DNA of 64,000 nt from Pontibacter sp. SGAir0037 (lineage in GTDB: Bacteria > Bacteroidota > Bacteroidia > Cytophagales > Hymenobacteraceae), in NCBI RefSeq assembly GCF_005491705.1, contig NZ_CP028092.1, positions 3,472,001 through 3,536,000 of the forward strand, in the 5' to 3' direction. Each line of letters opens with the position of its first letter. Position 1 is the first letter of the stretch. Shown piece by piece: positions 1 to 8,443 of the stretch. The notes below the pieces were generated by a model. That model made no database searches. It was not told the origin of the DNA and saw nothing but the letters and a program-made list of their open reading frames with translations. A program made the translations under genes and the position numbers.

Positions 1-1
1 A

Positions 2-205
2 AGCGAAAAGCTGGGAAACACCTACCGCTACACCCCACTTATAAAGGCTGAAGATTATAAGAAACGCTTTATGAAGGGCTTTGTAGGAGACTACTTTAAG
101 GATTCCTATAAAGAACTGGTGGCCTTTTTTGCCAAAGAACAGCAAATCAGCGCAGAAGAACTGAAAGAGATTATAGATATGATTGAGAATAAAAAATCAG
201 AATGA
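2..205 (+). CDS. BlaI/MecI-family transcriptional repressor, C-terminal fragment
   Basis: The frame is open from the window edge and ends in TGA at 203-205, giving about 67 residues. It contains the stretch YRYTPLIKAEDY followed by MKGFVGDYFKDS and an acidic helix ending in KKSE. This is the dimerisation end typical of BlaI/MecI winged-helix repressors; the DNA-binding half lies outside the window. The stop is one base before the ATG of the M56 sensor peptidase gene, the usual repressor-antirepressor arrangement. In this family the repressor is inactivated by proteolysis dependent on the M56 partner. The target is unknown and no beta-lactamase gene is visible here. Confidence 0.8.
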   Translation, partial: SEKLGNTYRYTPLIKAEDYKKRFMKGFVGDYFKDSYKELVAFFAKEQQISAEELKEIIDMIENKKSE

Positions 206-206
206 T

Positions 207-2039
207 ATGCCGGATCTGATCTTATACCTGCTGAAAGTAAACATCGCACTGGTACTGTTTTACCTGGTGTATCGCTTTGTGCTGCGACGGCTAACCTTCT
301 ATAACCTCAATCGCTGCTTTCTGATCTTTGGGATACTGTTTTCCATAGTTTATCCTTTTGTAGATCTTACAGAATTCACTGCTCAAAACCCGCAGCTTAC
401 TGAAAAGCTGGTAATAGTTTCTGCGCCATGGCCAACTGTTACGCATGCTCCCACGCAAACGCCTGCCTTTAATCTTTGGCAACTACCAGTTTATATATTT
501 GCAACAGGGGCAGCAGTTATGCTTCTCCGCTTTCTACTACAAATCCTTTCGCTCTACAAGCTGCATACACAGTCAATCAAGTCGCGGCTACTTGAGTTTG
601 ATTTCAGGCGGGTTCAGGAAGATGTTAATCCATTTTCCTTCTGGCAAACCATCTATTTAAATCCAGGCACACTCCACACAACCGAATTAGTACCCATCCT
701 TCGCCACGAACAGGTGCATGTAAAGGGGTGGCATACGCTGGATGTACTGCTTTTTGAGTTACTGACTATATTTTCCTGGTTTAACCCAGGTGTATGGTTT
801 ATGAAGTCAGCTATGAAACAGAACCTGGAGTTTATTGCCGACAGAAAGGTATTGCAAAGCGGCCTCGACAGCAAAGCTTACCAGTACAGCCTGATCAGGG
901 TAAGCAGTTTATCACAGGGTACAGCTTTGGCTAACAATTTTAATTTTTTAACTATAAAAAAACGTATCGCTATGATGAACAAGAATCCGAGTACCCGAGC
1001 AAATTTACTTCGGTTCCTGGTGGTATTTCCAGTTGCTGCTGTACTTGTAGTAGTTTTCAACAGTGTTGCTCAAACTACAGAAAATCAGCAATTAAAAGAG
1101 CCTGTTATAACTAGAGTTGTAACAGAGGTACCAATTGAGAAATCGAAAGAATATATGGAAGTGGCACCAAAGGTTTTCATAAAAAACTCTCTCAATTTAG
1201 AATACGTCGTTTGGCAGGCTACAACTGAAACTTTAATAATTAAACCAAAAGGGCACCAGGAAGAATCCTATCGAATAAAGAATGAACAAGATGTAGCAAC
1301 TGCTACGCAAAAATATGGCCTACGCTTAACTGCACCTGATAAAGCAAAAAGCATTACCCAAACAGAAGAACATCTCTTTATTTTAGAAGATAATCCATAC
1401 TATCAGAACAAAGCAAATTTACCACAAGACTATAAAGCCTTCTTAAAAAGAAACCCAACTATAGAAAAAGTTGGCTGGAAGTTTGATAACGAACAGGATT
1501 TCAATTTACAATCAATCGTAATTTACTTGAAATCCGGAGGCTCAGAAGTATACAATTACAGTGACAGCAAAAGCATAGCCACTGCTAAAAGTAAGTACGG
1601 AGAGCTACCGAACCTACCTCCTCCGCCGCCACCAGTGCCTGCTAAAGAAGAGTTACCTCCGCCGCCTCCACCAGCACCGTCTAAGGAGCAACTTCCACCA
1701 CCTCCTCCGCCTGTAAAGCAGGACACTCCGCATCCTTCTATACTCCTGGAAGATCAAAACTCCATTACCTGCATCTTTCGGCCTGCATCCATGACAAGCG
1801 ATGAACTTAATGCGGCTCATAGCGCTTTTAAAGAAAAAGGCTTTAAGTTCTCTTTTAACAAATCCTTTTCTAATGGCAAGCTGTCAGGCATAGAACTTGC
1901 CCTATTTTCGCAAGATGAAAGTGGTAAATTAACAGGCTCTTATAATTTAGAAGAACTAAAAAAGGAAAAGAGAGTGATTGTGCTTCAGGCGAACAAACTA
2001 ACACAGCATCTTTCTATATCTACACAGCCTGAAGATTAA
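207..2039 (+). CDS. M56-family (BlaR1/MecR1-like) membrane sensor metallopeptidase
   Basis: The protein has 610 residues from ATG 207; a TTG at 183 would overlap the repressor gene. Membrane helices lie at about 5-25, 37-55, 94-115 and 268-288. The zinc-peptidase motif HEQVH is at 167-171, and E208 in NLEFIAD is the likely third ligand. These are M56 hallmarks. After the last helix comes a periplasmic part with two similar modules of about 45 residues (329-372 and 418-465), each ending in ATA-KYG. Three hexaproline blocks follow at 471-502, then a C-terminal domain of about 100 residues that I do not recognise. Many Bacteroidota M56 proteins end in a TonB domain; none is evident here. By analogy it would sense an envelope signal and relieve BlaI repression. 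The ligand cannot be deduced. Confidence 0.85.
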   Translation: MPDLILYLLKVNIALVLFYLVYRFVLRRLTFYNLNRCFLIFGILFSIVYPFVDLTEFTAQNPQLTEKLVIVSAPWPTVTHAPTQTPAFNLWQLPVYIFATGAAVMLLRFLLQILSLYKLHTQSIKSRLLEFDFRRVQEDVNPFSFWQTIYLNPGTLHTTELVPILRHEQVHVKGWHTLDVLLFELLTIFSWFNPGVWFMKSAMKQNLEFIADRKVLQSGLDSKAYQYSLIRVSSLSQGTALANNFNFLTIKKRIAMMNKNPSTRANLLRFLVVFPVAAVLVVVFNSVAQTTENQQLKEPVITRVVTEVPIEKSKEYMEVAPKVFIKNSLNLEYVVWQATTETLIIKPKGHQEESYRIKNEQDVATATQKYGLRLTAPDKAKSITQTEEHLFILEDNPYYQNKANLPQDYKAFLKRNPTIEKVGWKFDNEQDFNLQSIVIYLKSGGSEVYNYSDSKSIATAKSKYGELPNLPPPPPPVPAKEELPPPPPPAPSKEQLPPPPPPVKQDTPHPSILLEDQNSITCIFRPASMTSDELNAAHSAFKEKGFKFSFNKSFSNGKLSGIELALFSQDESGKLTGSYNLEELKKEKRVIVLQANKLTQHLSISTQPED

Positions 2040-2059
2040 TGGTTGATTGCTGTTCTTTA

Positions 2060-2091
2060 AAATACCTGGCAGAAATTTCTGCCGGGTATTT
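2060..2091 (+). terminator. Hairpin terminator after the M56 gene
   Basis: Arms 2060-2073 and 2078-2091 pair over 14 positions with one G-U pair and an AATT loop. The run of T after the stem is short. The hairpin starts 21 bases after the M56 stop and lies upstream of the rplM promoter. Confidence 0.6.
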
Positions 2092-2198
2092 CAGTATCTG
2101 CTCAGCATCAAAAGAGCACAAGCAGACCTGATGAACTGCCGATGCTACTCCTGCCAAGCACTATTTCCCTGTTACACAGCATATTTCTATACCAACTC

Positions 2199-2229
2199 TT
2201 GCATCACAAAAAAATTACTTCTATCTTTG
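2199..2229 (+). promoter_or_regulatory. Bacteroidota-type promoter of rplM-rpsI-rpsB
   Basis: TTGC at 2199-2202 and TATCTTTG at 2222-2229 are separated by 19 bases. This matches the Bacteroidota consensus of a -33 TTTG/TTG element and a -7 TAnnTTTG element. The predicted start lies near 2236, giving a leader of about 60 bases before rplM. Confidence 0.75.
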
Positions 2230-2295
2230 TGACCATTTTTCAAGAACCATAGAAAAATATTTCAATAATTAATAAATCGCTTACAACCACTAAAA

Positions 2296-2748
2296 ATGGA
2301 TCATTTAAGTTATAAAACCCTTACTGTCAACAAGAAGACAGCCAACAAAGGCTGGGTGATTGTTGATGCAGGTCAAGGAAACTTGGGTCGTGTGGCGTCT
2401 GAAATCGCCAAGATCTTGAAAGGCAAGCACAAGCCTTCGTACACGCCTTTTGCTGACTGCGGTGACAACGTAATCGTTATCAACTCTGATAATGTTCGTT
2501 TCTCTGGCCGCAAATGGGATCAGAAGTATTACCTGACGCATACTGGTTACCCAGGTGGTCAGAAAAGAACTTCTCCTCGTGAGCTTAAGGCGAAATCATC
2601 TACATTAATTGTAGAGCGCGCTGTTCGCGGTATGTTACCTAAAAACAGATTAGGTCGCGAGCTGTTCAGAAATCTTCATGTTTTTACAGGAAGCGAGCAT
2701 CCTTTTGCAGCTCAGCAGCCTAAAGAATTAACCCTCAACATCAAATAA
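2296..2748 (+). CDS. rplM: 50S ribosomal protein uL13
   Basis: The protein has 150 residues, slightly longer than the usual 142 or so. It carries the uL13 signatures GNLGRVASEIAKILKGK and AVRGMLPKNRLGRELF near the C-terminus. It binds 23S rRNA early in large-subunit assembly. It is the first gene after a strong promoter, and rpsI follows after 3 bases, the near-universal rplM-rpsI pair. In E. coli uL13 represses its own operon; no such site can be identified here. Confidence 0.98.
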   Translation: MDHLSYKTLTVNKKTANKGWVIVDAGQGNLGRVASEIAKILKGKHKPSYTPFADCGDNVIVINSDNVRFSGRKWDQKYYLTHTGYPGGQKRTSPRELKAKSSTLIVERAVRGMLPKNRLGRELFRNLHVFTGSEHPFAAQQPKELTLNIK

Positions 2749-2751
2749 TTA

Positions 2752-3138
2752 ATGGAAGTTATCAATACATCTGGTAGAAGAAAAACCTCGGTGGCGCGCA
2801 TTTACATGACGCCTGGGCAAGGGATTATCACTATTAACGGTAGAGATATTAAAACGTATTTCCCTAGCGAAGTACTGCAAACTATTGTGAATCAGCCGTT
2901 ACAAACTTTAGATTCAATTGGCAAATACGATATTAAAGCCAATATCAAAGGTGGTGGTGTAAGCGGCCAGGCTGAAGCACTTAGACTTGCTATCTCTAAA
3001 GCACTGGTAGTTGAGAATGCCGAGACCAAATCAGCTCTTCGTAAAGAAGGATTTATCACAAGAGATCCTCGCATGGTAGAGCGTAAGAAGTTCGGTAAGC
3101 GTAAAGCTCGTCGTTCATTCCAGTTCAGTAAACGTTAA
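2752..3138 (+). CDS. rpsI: 30S ribosomal protein uS9
   Basis: The protein has 128 residues, the normal size. It starts with SGRRKTSVARIYM and ends in KARRSFQFSKR, the basic tail whose terminal arginine reaches the P-site tRNA. It lies 3 bases after rplM and 21 bases before rpsB, so it is almost certainly translated from one mRNA with both. Confidence 0.98.
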   Translation: MEVINTSGRRKTSVARIYMTPGQGIITINGRDIKTYFPSEVLQTIVNQPLQTLDSIGKYDIKANIKGGGVSGQAEALRLAISKALVVENAETKSALRKEGFITRDPRMVERKKFGKRKARRSFQFSKR

Positions 3139-3159
3139 TATTAAAGGTGTATCAACAAC

Positions 3160-3927
3160 ATGGCAAGTACTAATTATAAAGAATTACTTGAGGCAGGTGT
3201 TCACTTCGGTCACCTTACCCGCAAGTGGGATCCAAAAATGGCACCGTACATCTTCATGGAGAAGAACGGTATCCACATTATTGACTTAAATAAGACGTTA
3301 GTTGCGCTTGATGAAGCTACTGCTGCTATCAAGAACATTGCAAAGTCTGGCCGTAAAATTATGTTCGTGGCTACTAAAAAGCAAGCACAGGACATCGTTG
3401 CGGAAGAGGCTAAGCGTCTTAAAATGCCTTACGTAACCGATCGTTGGTTAGGTGGTATGCTTACTAACTTCGCTACTGTTCGTAAGTCTTTGAAGAAAAT
3501 GTCTACTATCGACAAGATGGTAAAAGACAATACAGCTTATGCAGCTATTGCGAAACGTGAAAAATTAATGCTTTCCCGTGAGCGTGAGAAACTGGAAAGA
3601 GTATTGGGAGGTATCGCTGATCTTTCCAGACTTCCTGCAGCTCTTTTCATTGTTGACGTAAAGCGTGAGCACATCGCAGTAAAAGAAGCTCAAAAATTAA
3701 ACTTGCCTGTATTTGCAATTTGCGATACTAACTCTAACCCAGAGACAGTAGATTATGCAATTCCTGCAAACGACGATGCTTCTAAATCAATCTCCCTTAT
3801 CGTGTCTATCATTGGTAAGGCAATTGAAGAAGGTTTGTCTGAGCGCAAAGTTGATAAAGAAGAAACTGAGCGTAAGCGTTCTGAAGAAGAAGGCATCAAG
3901 GCTAAGCAAGAAGCTGACGAACAATAA
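3160..3927 (+). CDS. rpsB: 30S ribosomal protein uS2
   Basis: The protein has 255 residues. The N-terminal GVHFGHLTRKWDPKMAPYI and the internal DRWLGGMLTNF are uS2 signatures. The last 35 residues or so are highly charged (KVDKEETERKRSEEEG) and probably form a helical tail. It is the third gene of the rplM operon and is followed by a hairpin before tsf. uS2 joins the small subunit late and contacts bS1 where that protein is present. Confidence 0.98.
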   Translation: MASTNYKELLEAGVHFGHLTRKWDPKMAPYIFMEKNGIHIIDLNKTLVALDEATAAIKNIAKSGRKIMFVATKKQAQDIVAEEAKRLKMPYVTDRWLGGMLTNFATVRKSLKKMSTIDKMVKDNTAYAAIAKREKLMLSREREKLERVLGGIADLSRLPAALFIVDVKREHIAVKEAQKLNLPVFAICDTNSNPETVDYAIPANDDASKSISLIVSIIGKAIEEGLSERKVDKEETERKRSEEEGIKAKQEADEQ

Positions 3928-3952
3928 TCAATCGTTCATATTGCAATAAGAT

Positions 3953-3996
3953 AAACTGAACATTGGACGCAGCAGCTTCAATGTTCAGTTTGTTTT
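3953..3996 (+). terminator. Terminator between rpsB and tsf
   Basis: A perfect 13-bp stem pairs 3953-3965 with 3979-3991 across a 13-base loop and is followed by GTTTT. It begins 25 bases after the rpsB stop. tsf, 130 bases further on, may need its own promoter, but I see no clear TAnnTTTG element in the AT-rich gap. Confidence 0.65.
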
Positions 3997-4126
3997 AGGG
4001 GTTTAGGAAAGAAGAAGCACGAGATTAACCTATTAAATTAAGAAATCTTTAACAATTGCTTTCTGCACAACCCTAACTATAGATAATTCATAATTTATAA
4101 TTTCTAATTCATAATTATAAAAAACC

Positions 4127-4963
4127 ATGGCTATTACAGCACAAGACGTTAACAGACTGCGCCAGGAAACTGGAGCTGGTATGATGGATTGCAAAAAAGC
4201 GCTTACAGAAGCTAACGGCGACTTCGAAGCTGCTAAAGATATTCTGCGTAAGCAAGGTCAGAAAATTGCCAGCAAACGTGCTGACAACACTACTTCTGAA
4301 GGTATCGTTCTTACTCAGGTGAGCGAAGATGGCACTACTGGTAAAGTAATTGCCTTGGCTTGCGAAACAGAACCGGTATCTAAAGTAGCTGATTTCCAAA
4401 ACCTGGCTAAAGCTGTTCTGGATGCTGCTGTTTCTTCAAACGCTGCTACCAAAGAAGAACTTTTAGCAACTCCTCAGGCTGATGGCCGCTCATTACAAGA
4501 TCATATCACTGACCTGATGGGTAAAATTGGTGAGAAAATTGATGTAGTTTCTTTCGAATCTGTATCTGCTGATCAGGTTGTTGCTTATAACCACTCTAAT
4601 GGTAAATTAGGTGTATTAGTTGCCCTTGCCAACACAAACGGTACAGACGTAACGGAAGTTGGTAAAGACGTAGCAATGCAAATTGCAGCTATGAAGCCAA
4701 TCGCTCTTGATAAAGATGGCGTTGATTCTGCTACTATCGAGCGTGAAATTGAAATTGGCAAAGAGCAGGCTCGTGCTGAAGGCAAGCCAGAAAACATGTT
4801 AGAGAAAATTGCTCAGGGTAAACTGAACAAGTTCTACAAAGAAAGCACTTTATTAAACCAGGAGTTCGTAAAAGACTCTTCTCTTACTATTGCGCAATTG
4901 CTTGAGAAAACAAGCAAAGGCTTAAAGGTAACTGAATTTAAGCGTGTTGCTATTGCTGGTTAA
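4127..4963 (+). CDS. tsf: Translation elongation factor Ts
   Basis: The protein has 278 residues, typical for EF-Ts. The N-terminal UBA-like part carries RQETGAGMMDCKKAL, and the core has two halves, the second with VAMQIAAMKP. EF-Ts is the guanine-nucleotide exchange factor for EF-Tu in the cytoplasm. It sits after rpsB as in most bacteria, but a hairpin separates the two genes. It is the last + strand gene before the convergent sugar cluster. Confidence 0.98.
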   Translation: MAITAQDVNRLRQETGAGMMDCKKALTEANGDFEAAKDILRKQGQKIASKRADNTTSEGIVLTQVSEDGTTGKVIALACETEPVSKVADFQNLAKAVLDAAVSSNAATKEELLATPQADGRSLQDHITDLMGKIGEKIDVVSFESVSADQVVAYNHSNGKLGVLVALANTNGTDVTEVGKDVAMQIAAMKPIALDKDGVDSATIEREIEIGKEQARAEGKPENMLEKIAQGKLNKFYKESTLLNQEFVKDSSLTIAQLLEKTSKGLKVTEFKRVAIAG

Positions 4964-4986
4964 TTCACAGCATTCCTTATAAAAAA

Positions 4987-5025
4987 AGCGGCTGTTCCTA
5001 ATTTGTAGGAACAGCCGCTTTTTTT
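4987..5025 (+). terminator. Bidirectional terminator between tsf and the sugar cluster
   Basis: A perfect 14-bp GC-rich stem (4987-5000 with 5006-5019) has a 5-base loop, a T run on the right and an A run on the left (4981-4987). It can therefore terminate both tsf on the + strand and the DUF6807 gene on the - strand. Confidence 0.9.
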
Positions 5026-5099
5026 CATCGTTAAGCCTGCTTACATGGTGCAGCAGCAGGCAGTTTGAATGTTACTCCCGATTCGGAAGCTACAAAGCA

Positions 5100-6167
5100 T
5101 TATTGCCCGTTCGTATATTTTTGAAATTCAGTATTTACCTGCTCAGAAGTTAAGCTGCCGCCAGCATGAATTATTACCCGATGCTGGAATGTTACTGATT
5201 TGCCAGCTTCCAATTTAAAGTTTAACACTTCTTGGCCATTACTCATAGCGTGCTGTCCCAGGTTGTTTGCTGCGAACAAACCATACCCTCTGGCATGCCA
5301 GTATGCAGGATAGCCGATGTTCTTCGGGTGATCCATTAAAACAACCGATACTGCTTCATCTTTTATCTTACCAGCTAAATTCACCCAATTTGCCCGGGTT
5401 CCCCAAACATCGTCGCCAGTCTTACCTTCGCTGCTGGTATAGTGGCCTGTTACTCCTTCATTATTCATTTTAGGTACCGCAGTAGCTTTGCCGCTCGCAT
5501 CTGTAAAAACTTCCGGCTTCTCCGACGGATGCTCCAACTCTCTGGCAACTCTGATGGCAATAAGCCCCTCTTTGTTATCCTTAAACAGCACATCTTCCTG
5601 AAGCGCAGTAAGAGTAGTTACCCGATCTATAATTCGACTTTCATGAGCATCACTGAAAATAAAACGGGTCGTTTCTTTTATCATGGCAGTACCATCAGGC
5701 TTCTGCCACTCTGCGCTTACTTCCAGTAAAGCTTTATCATCACCATTGGTTATCTTATGCACACTCTGATGGCGAATGGTTCCGAAAGGGCCTTTATGAC
5801 TACCCACATCGTTAGAGTTATTCCAGAAGTCATATCCATTCACATCGCCATAGTTAAACCAAAGCCCCACGTGGTGCGGATGGTCTACTCGCTCACCTGC
5901 TCTTGGCTCCAGTGGCCAGCCCCGGGTAATTAAGTTGCCTTTAGCTGTGCGTATAGGATAAATTACAGGCTTCTTTACTGCATCAGGATAGATATAGGAA
6001 ATAAAAGGCTTGCCGTCTATAGTTACATCTATGCGCTTGTCCTTTTTGCTTTCAGTCAGCATAAAGCGCTTTGGCTTAACTGCAGCTTCTTCCTTAGCAG
6101 TATAGCCCTTTGTAAAAGCTGCAAGCATTAAAAGTAGAGCCGCACCTACAAATGAATTTCTGATCAT
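5100..6167 (-). CDS. DUF6807 (PmoA-like) secreted protein
   Basis: The chosen start gives 355 residues and places a clean Sec signal peptide (MIRNSFVGAALLLMLAAF) at the N-terminus; an in-frame upstream start at 6194 would spoil it. The motifs TRGWPLEPRAGERVDHPHH and GLWFNYGDVNGYDFW match the DUF6807 family, annotated as methane oxygenase PmoA-like. That label reflects naming history, and particulate methane oxidation is not implied. Conserved His and Asp residues in the DHPHH segment suggest a sugar or metal site. It is the last gene of a four-gene exported sugar cluster, which argues for a role in oxidised-glycoside breakdown. The reaction is unknown. Confidence 0.8.
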   Translation of the reverse strand: MIRNSFVGAALLLMLAAFTKGYTAKEEAAVKPKRFMLTESKKDKRIDVTIDGKPFISYIYPDAVKKPVIYPIRTAKGNLITRGWPLEPRAGERVDHPHHVGLWFNYGDVNGYDFWNNSNDVGSHKGPFGTIRHQSVHKITNGDDKALLEVSAEWQKPDGTAMIKETTRFIFSDAHESRIIDRVTTLTALQEDVLFKDNKEGLIAIRVARELEHPSEKPEVFTDASGKATAVPKMNNEGVTGHYTSSEGKTGDDVWGTRANWVNLAGKIKDEAVSVVLMDHPKNIGYPAYWHARGYGLFAANNLGQHAMSNGQEVLNFKLEAGKSVTFQHRVIIHAGGSLTSEQVNTEFQKYTNGQ

Positions 6168-6226
6168 TGTTTTAATCCGGAGTAGCATAAACATGCAGTA
6201 GTAGCAGCACTTTACTATATAACTAA

Positions 6227-7570
6227 TTAACTCACTATAACATCCTGCTTGGTATCATCGAAGGTAATACGTTTACCTGTTTCCAGAGCAGTTCTTGTCA
6301 TAATGTTAGCTACAGAATGATTATAGCCAGCTTTTACCGAGGCATTAGGTGTCTGTCGGCTTCTCACGCACTCCATCCAGTTGCGCATGTGCAGCGAGGT
6401 CATCGGGTCTCCGCCTGTGTTGGCACCAGTGGCCGCTTTTATATCGTTTGGCAGGGTATAATCGGCCAATTTATTAGCCTCCATACCCATAGCCTTCGCC
6501 ATATTTTGCGTTAAACCACCCTCCGATGTTACTTTGTTTGTGTCGAGGTTTAGCATACCACCATTAGAATAGTATAGCTCTTTAATGCCACCTGCCTCGT
6601 TGCTGAAACGGGAAGAGTACACCACCTGAAAGCCTTTGCTTTTATCATCAGCAGGACCATAATCGAACACAGCCGTCATGGTATCAGCATTGGTGCGGCC
6701 ATCCTGCCACATATAAATGCCACCGTTGGCTACCACACTGCGAGGATGCTCCAGCCCCGTAAACCAATGCACAGTATCAATCTGGTGCGACATCCACTGC
6801 CCCGGTATTCCGGAAGAGTAAGGCCAGAACAGGCGGTACTCCAGGTACTTTCTTGGGTCCCAAGCCACCTTCGGGCGGTTCATCAGGAAGCGGTTCCAAT
6901 CTGTATCCTGCTCCCGTATTTCGCTTACAAGCTTCGGAAGGCGCCAACGCCCCGGTTGGTTTACGTTCCAGGTCATCTCCACCATTTTAATATCGCCAAA
7001 CTTCCCGGAGCGGATGTATTCATTTGCAGCTATGTAATTAGGTGCACTTCTACGCTGAGAACCGATCTGTACTATTTTGCCCGTTTCCTCTACTGCTTTT
7101 AAAATAGCTCTGGCATCTTCCATGGTTTCGGCCATAGGCTTTTCTATATAAGCATCTTTACCATTTCTAACAGCCTCTACTCCCATAAGCGCATGCTGAA
7201 AATCAGCAGTACTGATAATTACGGCATCTACCCCTTTCTGCGCATAAAGCTCATCGTTGTTGCGGTACTTCTTTATTTTTAGCCCGTGCTTCTCCTTCAC
7301 AAATGCCTCCGCCTCTTCTCTGCGCCAATTCCAAATATCCGACACACCCATAAATTCAAAATTCAGCTCTTTGGCATGCGCCATGAAGGAAGGATATAAA
7401 GAATTCCTGAATCGGTCAGAAAATCCGACAATTGCTACCTGTACTCTGTCGTTGGCTCCTAAAATTCGACCATAGCTTTTGGCGCTAAAACCCATCAGCG
7501 AGAAGCCTACTGTGCCCAGTGCAGCCTTCTTTATAAAGTCTCTGCGTGTATTGCTGTTATGTTTTTCCAT
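6227..7570 (-). CDS. Exported Gfo/Idh/MocA-family oxidoreductase
   Basis: The protein has 447 residues. The N-terminus carries a Tat-like signal, RRDFIKKAALG followed by a hydrophobic stretch, so it is probably folded with its NAD(P) cofactor before export. The family motif EKPM lies in YIEKPMAETMEDA. The first Rossmann loop reads IVGFSDRFRNS and lacks the usual GxGxxG pattern. The family oxidises sugars and inositols at a ring hydroxyl with tightly bound NAD(P). Next to a DUF1080 gene it would be the candidate for making or reducing a 3-keto group. It lies 19 bases downstream of the DUF1080 gene. Confidence 0.88.
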   Translation of the reverse strand: MEKHNSNTRRDFIKKAALGTVGFSLMGFSAKSYGRILGANDRVQVAIVGFSDRFRNSLYPSFMAHAKELNFEFMGVSDIWNWRREEAEAFVKEKHGLKIKKYRNNDELYAQKGVDAVIISTADFQHALMGVEAVRNGKDAYIEKPMAETMEDARAILKAVEETGKIVQIGSQRRSAPNYIAANEYIRSGKFGDIKMVEMTWNVNQPGRWRLPKLVSEIREQDTDWNRFLMNRPKVAWDPRKYLEYRLFWPYSSGIPGQWMSHQIDTVHWFTGLEHPRSVVANGGIYMWQDGRTNADTMTAVFDYGPADDKSKGFQVVYSSRFSNEAGGIKELYYSNGGMLNLDTNKVTSEGGLTQNMAKAMGMEANKLADYTLPNDIKAATGANTGGDPMTSLHMRNWMECVRSRQTPNASVKAGYNHSVANIMTRTALETGKRITFDDTKQDVIVS

Positions 7571-7589
7571 TTCTATAATAGTTTAATGG

Positions 7590-8417
7590 TTAGTCCTGAT
7601 TTACACTGGCTGTGCCCTTAGCTTTTAGTTCTCTTAGTTTAATGTTGCGGAAGTGTACTTCGTCACCGTGGTCCTGCAGCAGGATATGCCCCTGCTCTGC
7701 CTCGCCAAAATTTTCATAATCTTTATACTTACTGCCTGCTACCAGATCACGAAAGGCTGTACTGCCACGCTCGTACTCAACTACTTTTGTTCCATTCAGC
7801 CAATGCTCTACATGCTTTCCATCTGATACAATGCACACCTGGTTCCACTCTCCTATAGGGGAAGCCTGTTTGTTTTTGGCTGTAATCAGATCATAAAGTG
7901 AAGCAATGGTTCTGTTACCACTTTTGCCCATTTTAGCATCAGGATGGCGCTCATCGTCGAGCAGTTGAAACTCCAGCCCAATAGCCGAACCCGGGCTCTT
8001 AGGCAGTCGCTCCGTTACAAAATACTTAACGCCACTGTTCGCTCCTGGTGTCAACTTAGCTTCCAGAGTCAGCTCAAAATCGCTGTACTCTTTCTCTGTG
8101 ATAATGTCGCCTCCATTGCGCGACTCTGCTCCGTCTGATTTTATAACGATCAGTTCTCCGTTCTCTACCTTCCAGCCCTTTTCTGGGAATGCATCTTTGT
8201 AGGCTCCACGCCAGCCGGCAGTGCTGTTGCCATCGAATAGTAATACCCAACCTTCTGCTTGCTCGGCAGCGGTAAGTGTGTTAGGGCTGGTAGCAGAGGC
8301 CTCTGTAGCACTCACAGCCTGGCCGGCAGTCTTTTCTGTGTTTTGCTGATTACTCTGACATGCTACTGCTGAAAGCGCTGTGGCTGTACCCACTATCATA
8401 AGTCGTAAGTTTTTCAT
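7590..8417 (-). CDS. DUF1080 / 3-keto-disaccharide hydrolase-family lipoprotein
   Basis: The protein has 275 residues. The N-terminus is a lipoprotein signal with lipobox LSAVAC, so the mature protein would be lipid-anchored at about Cys20. The motifs GWVLLFDGNSTAGWRG, NSGVKYFV and GHILLQDHGDEVHFRNIKL define the DUF1080 beta-sandwich fold. Members of this family have been assigned 3-keto-glycoside hydrolase activity. Placement between a Gfo/Idh/MocA gene and a sugar isomerase-like gene supports cleavage of a 3-keto-glycoside in the periplasm or at the outer membrane. The substrate cannot be inferred. Confidence 0.87.
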   Translation of the reverse strand: MKNLRLMIVGTATALSAVACQSNQQNTEKTAGQAVSATEASATSPNTLTAAEQAEGWVLLFDGNSTAGWRGAYKDAFPEKGWKVENGELIVIKSDGAESRNGGDIITEKEYSDFELTLEAKLTPGANSGVKYFVTERLPKSPGSAIGLEFQLLDDERHPDAKMGKSGNRTIASLYDLITAKNKQASPIGEWNQVCIVSDGKHVEHWLNGTKVVEYERGSTAFRDLVAGSKYKDYENFGEAEQGHILLQDHGDEVHFRNIKLRELKAKGTASVNQD

Positions 8418-8443
8418 ACCTGGTGTTATTGATCTTATATTTA

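Noticed and set aside
1..2039. Beta-lactam resistance operon
   Set aside because: The repressor-sensor pair is BlaI/BlaR1-like but no beta-lactamase or penicillin-binding gene is present, and such pairs control many other targets in Bacteroidota.
2047..2232. Possible 61-residue + strand gene after the M56 gene
   Set aside because: It covers the terminator hairpin and the rplM promoter, has Cys-rich low-complexity content and no ribosome site.
7257..7475. Small + strand frame within the Gfo/Idh/MocA gene
   Set aside because: It overlaps the Tat-signal and Rossmann region of a clear gene on the other strand.
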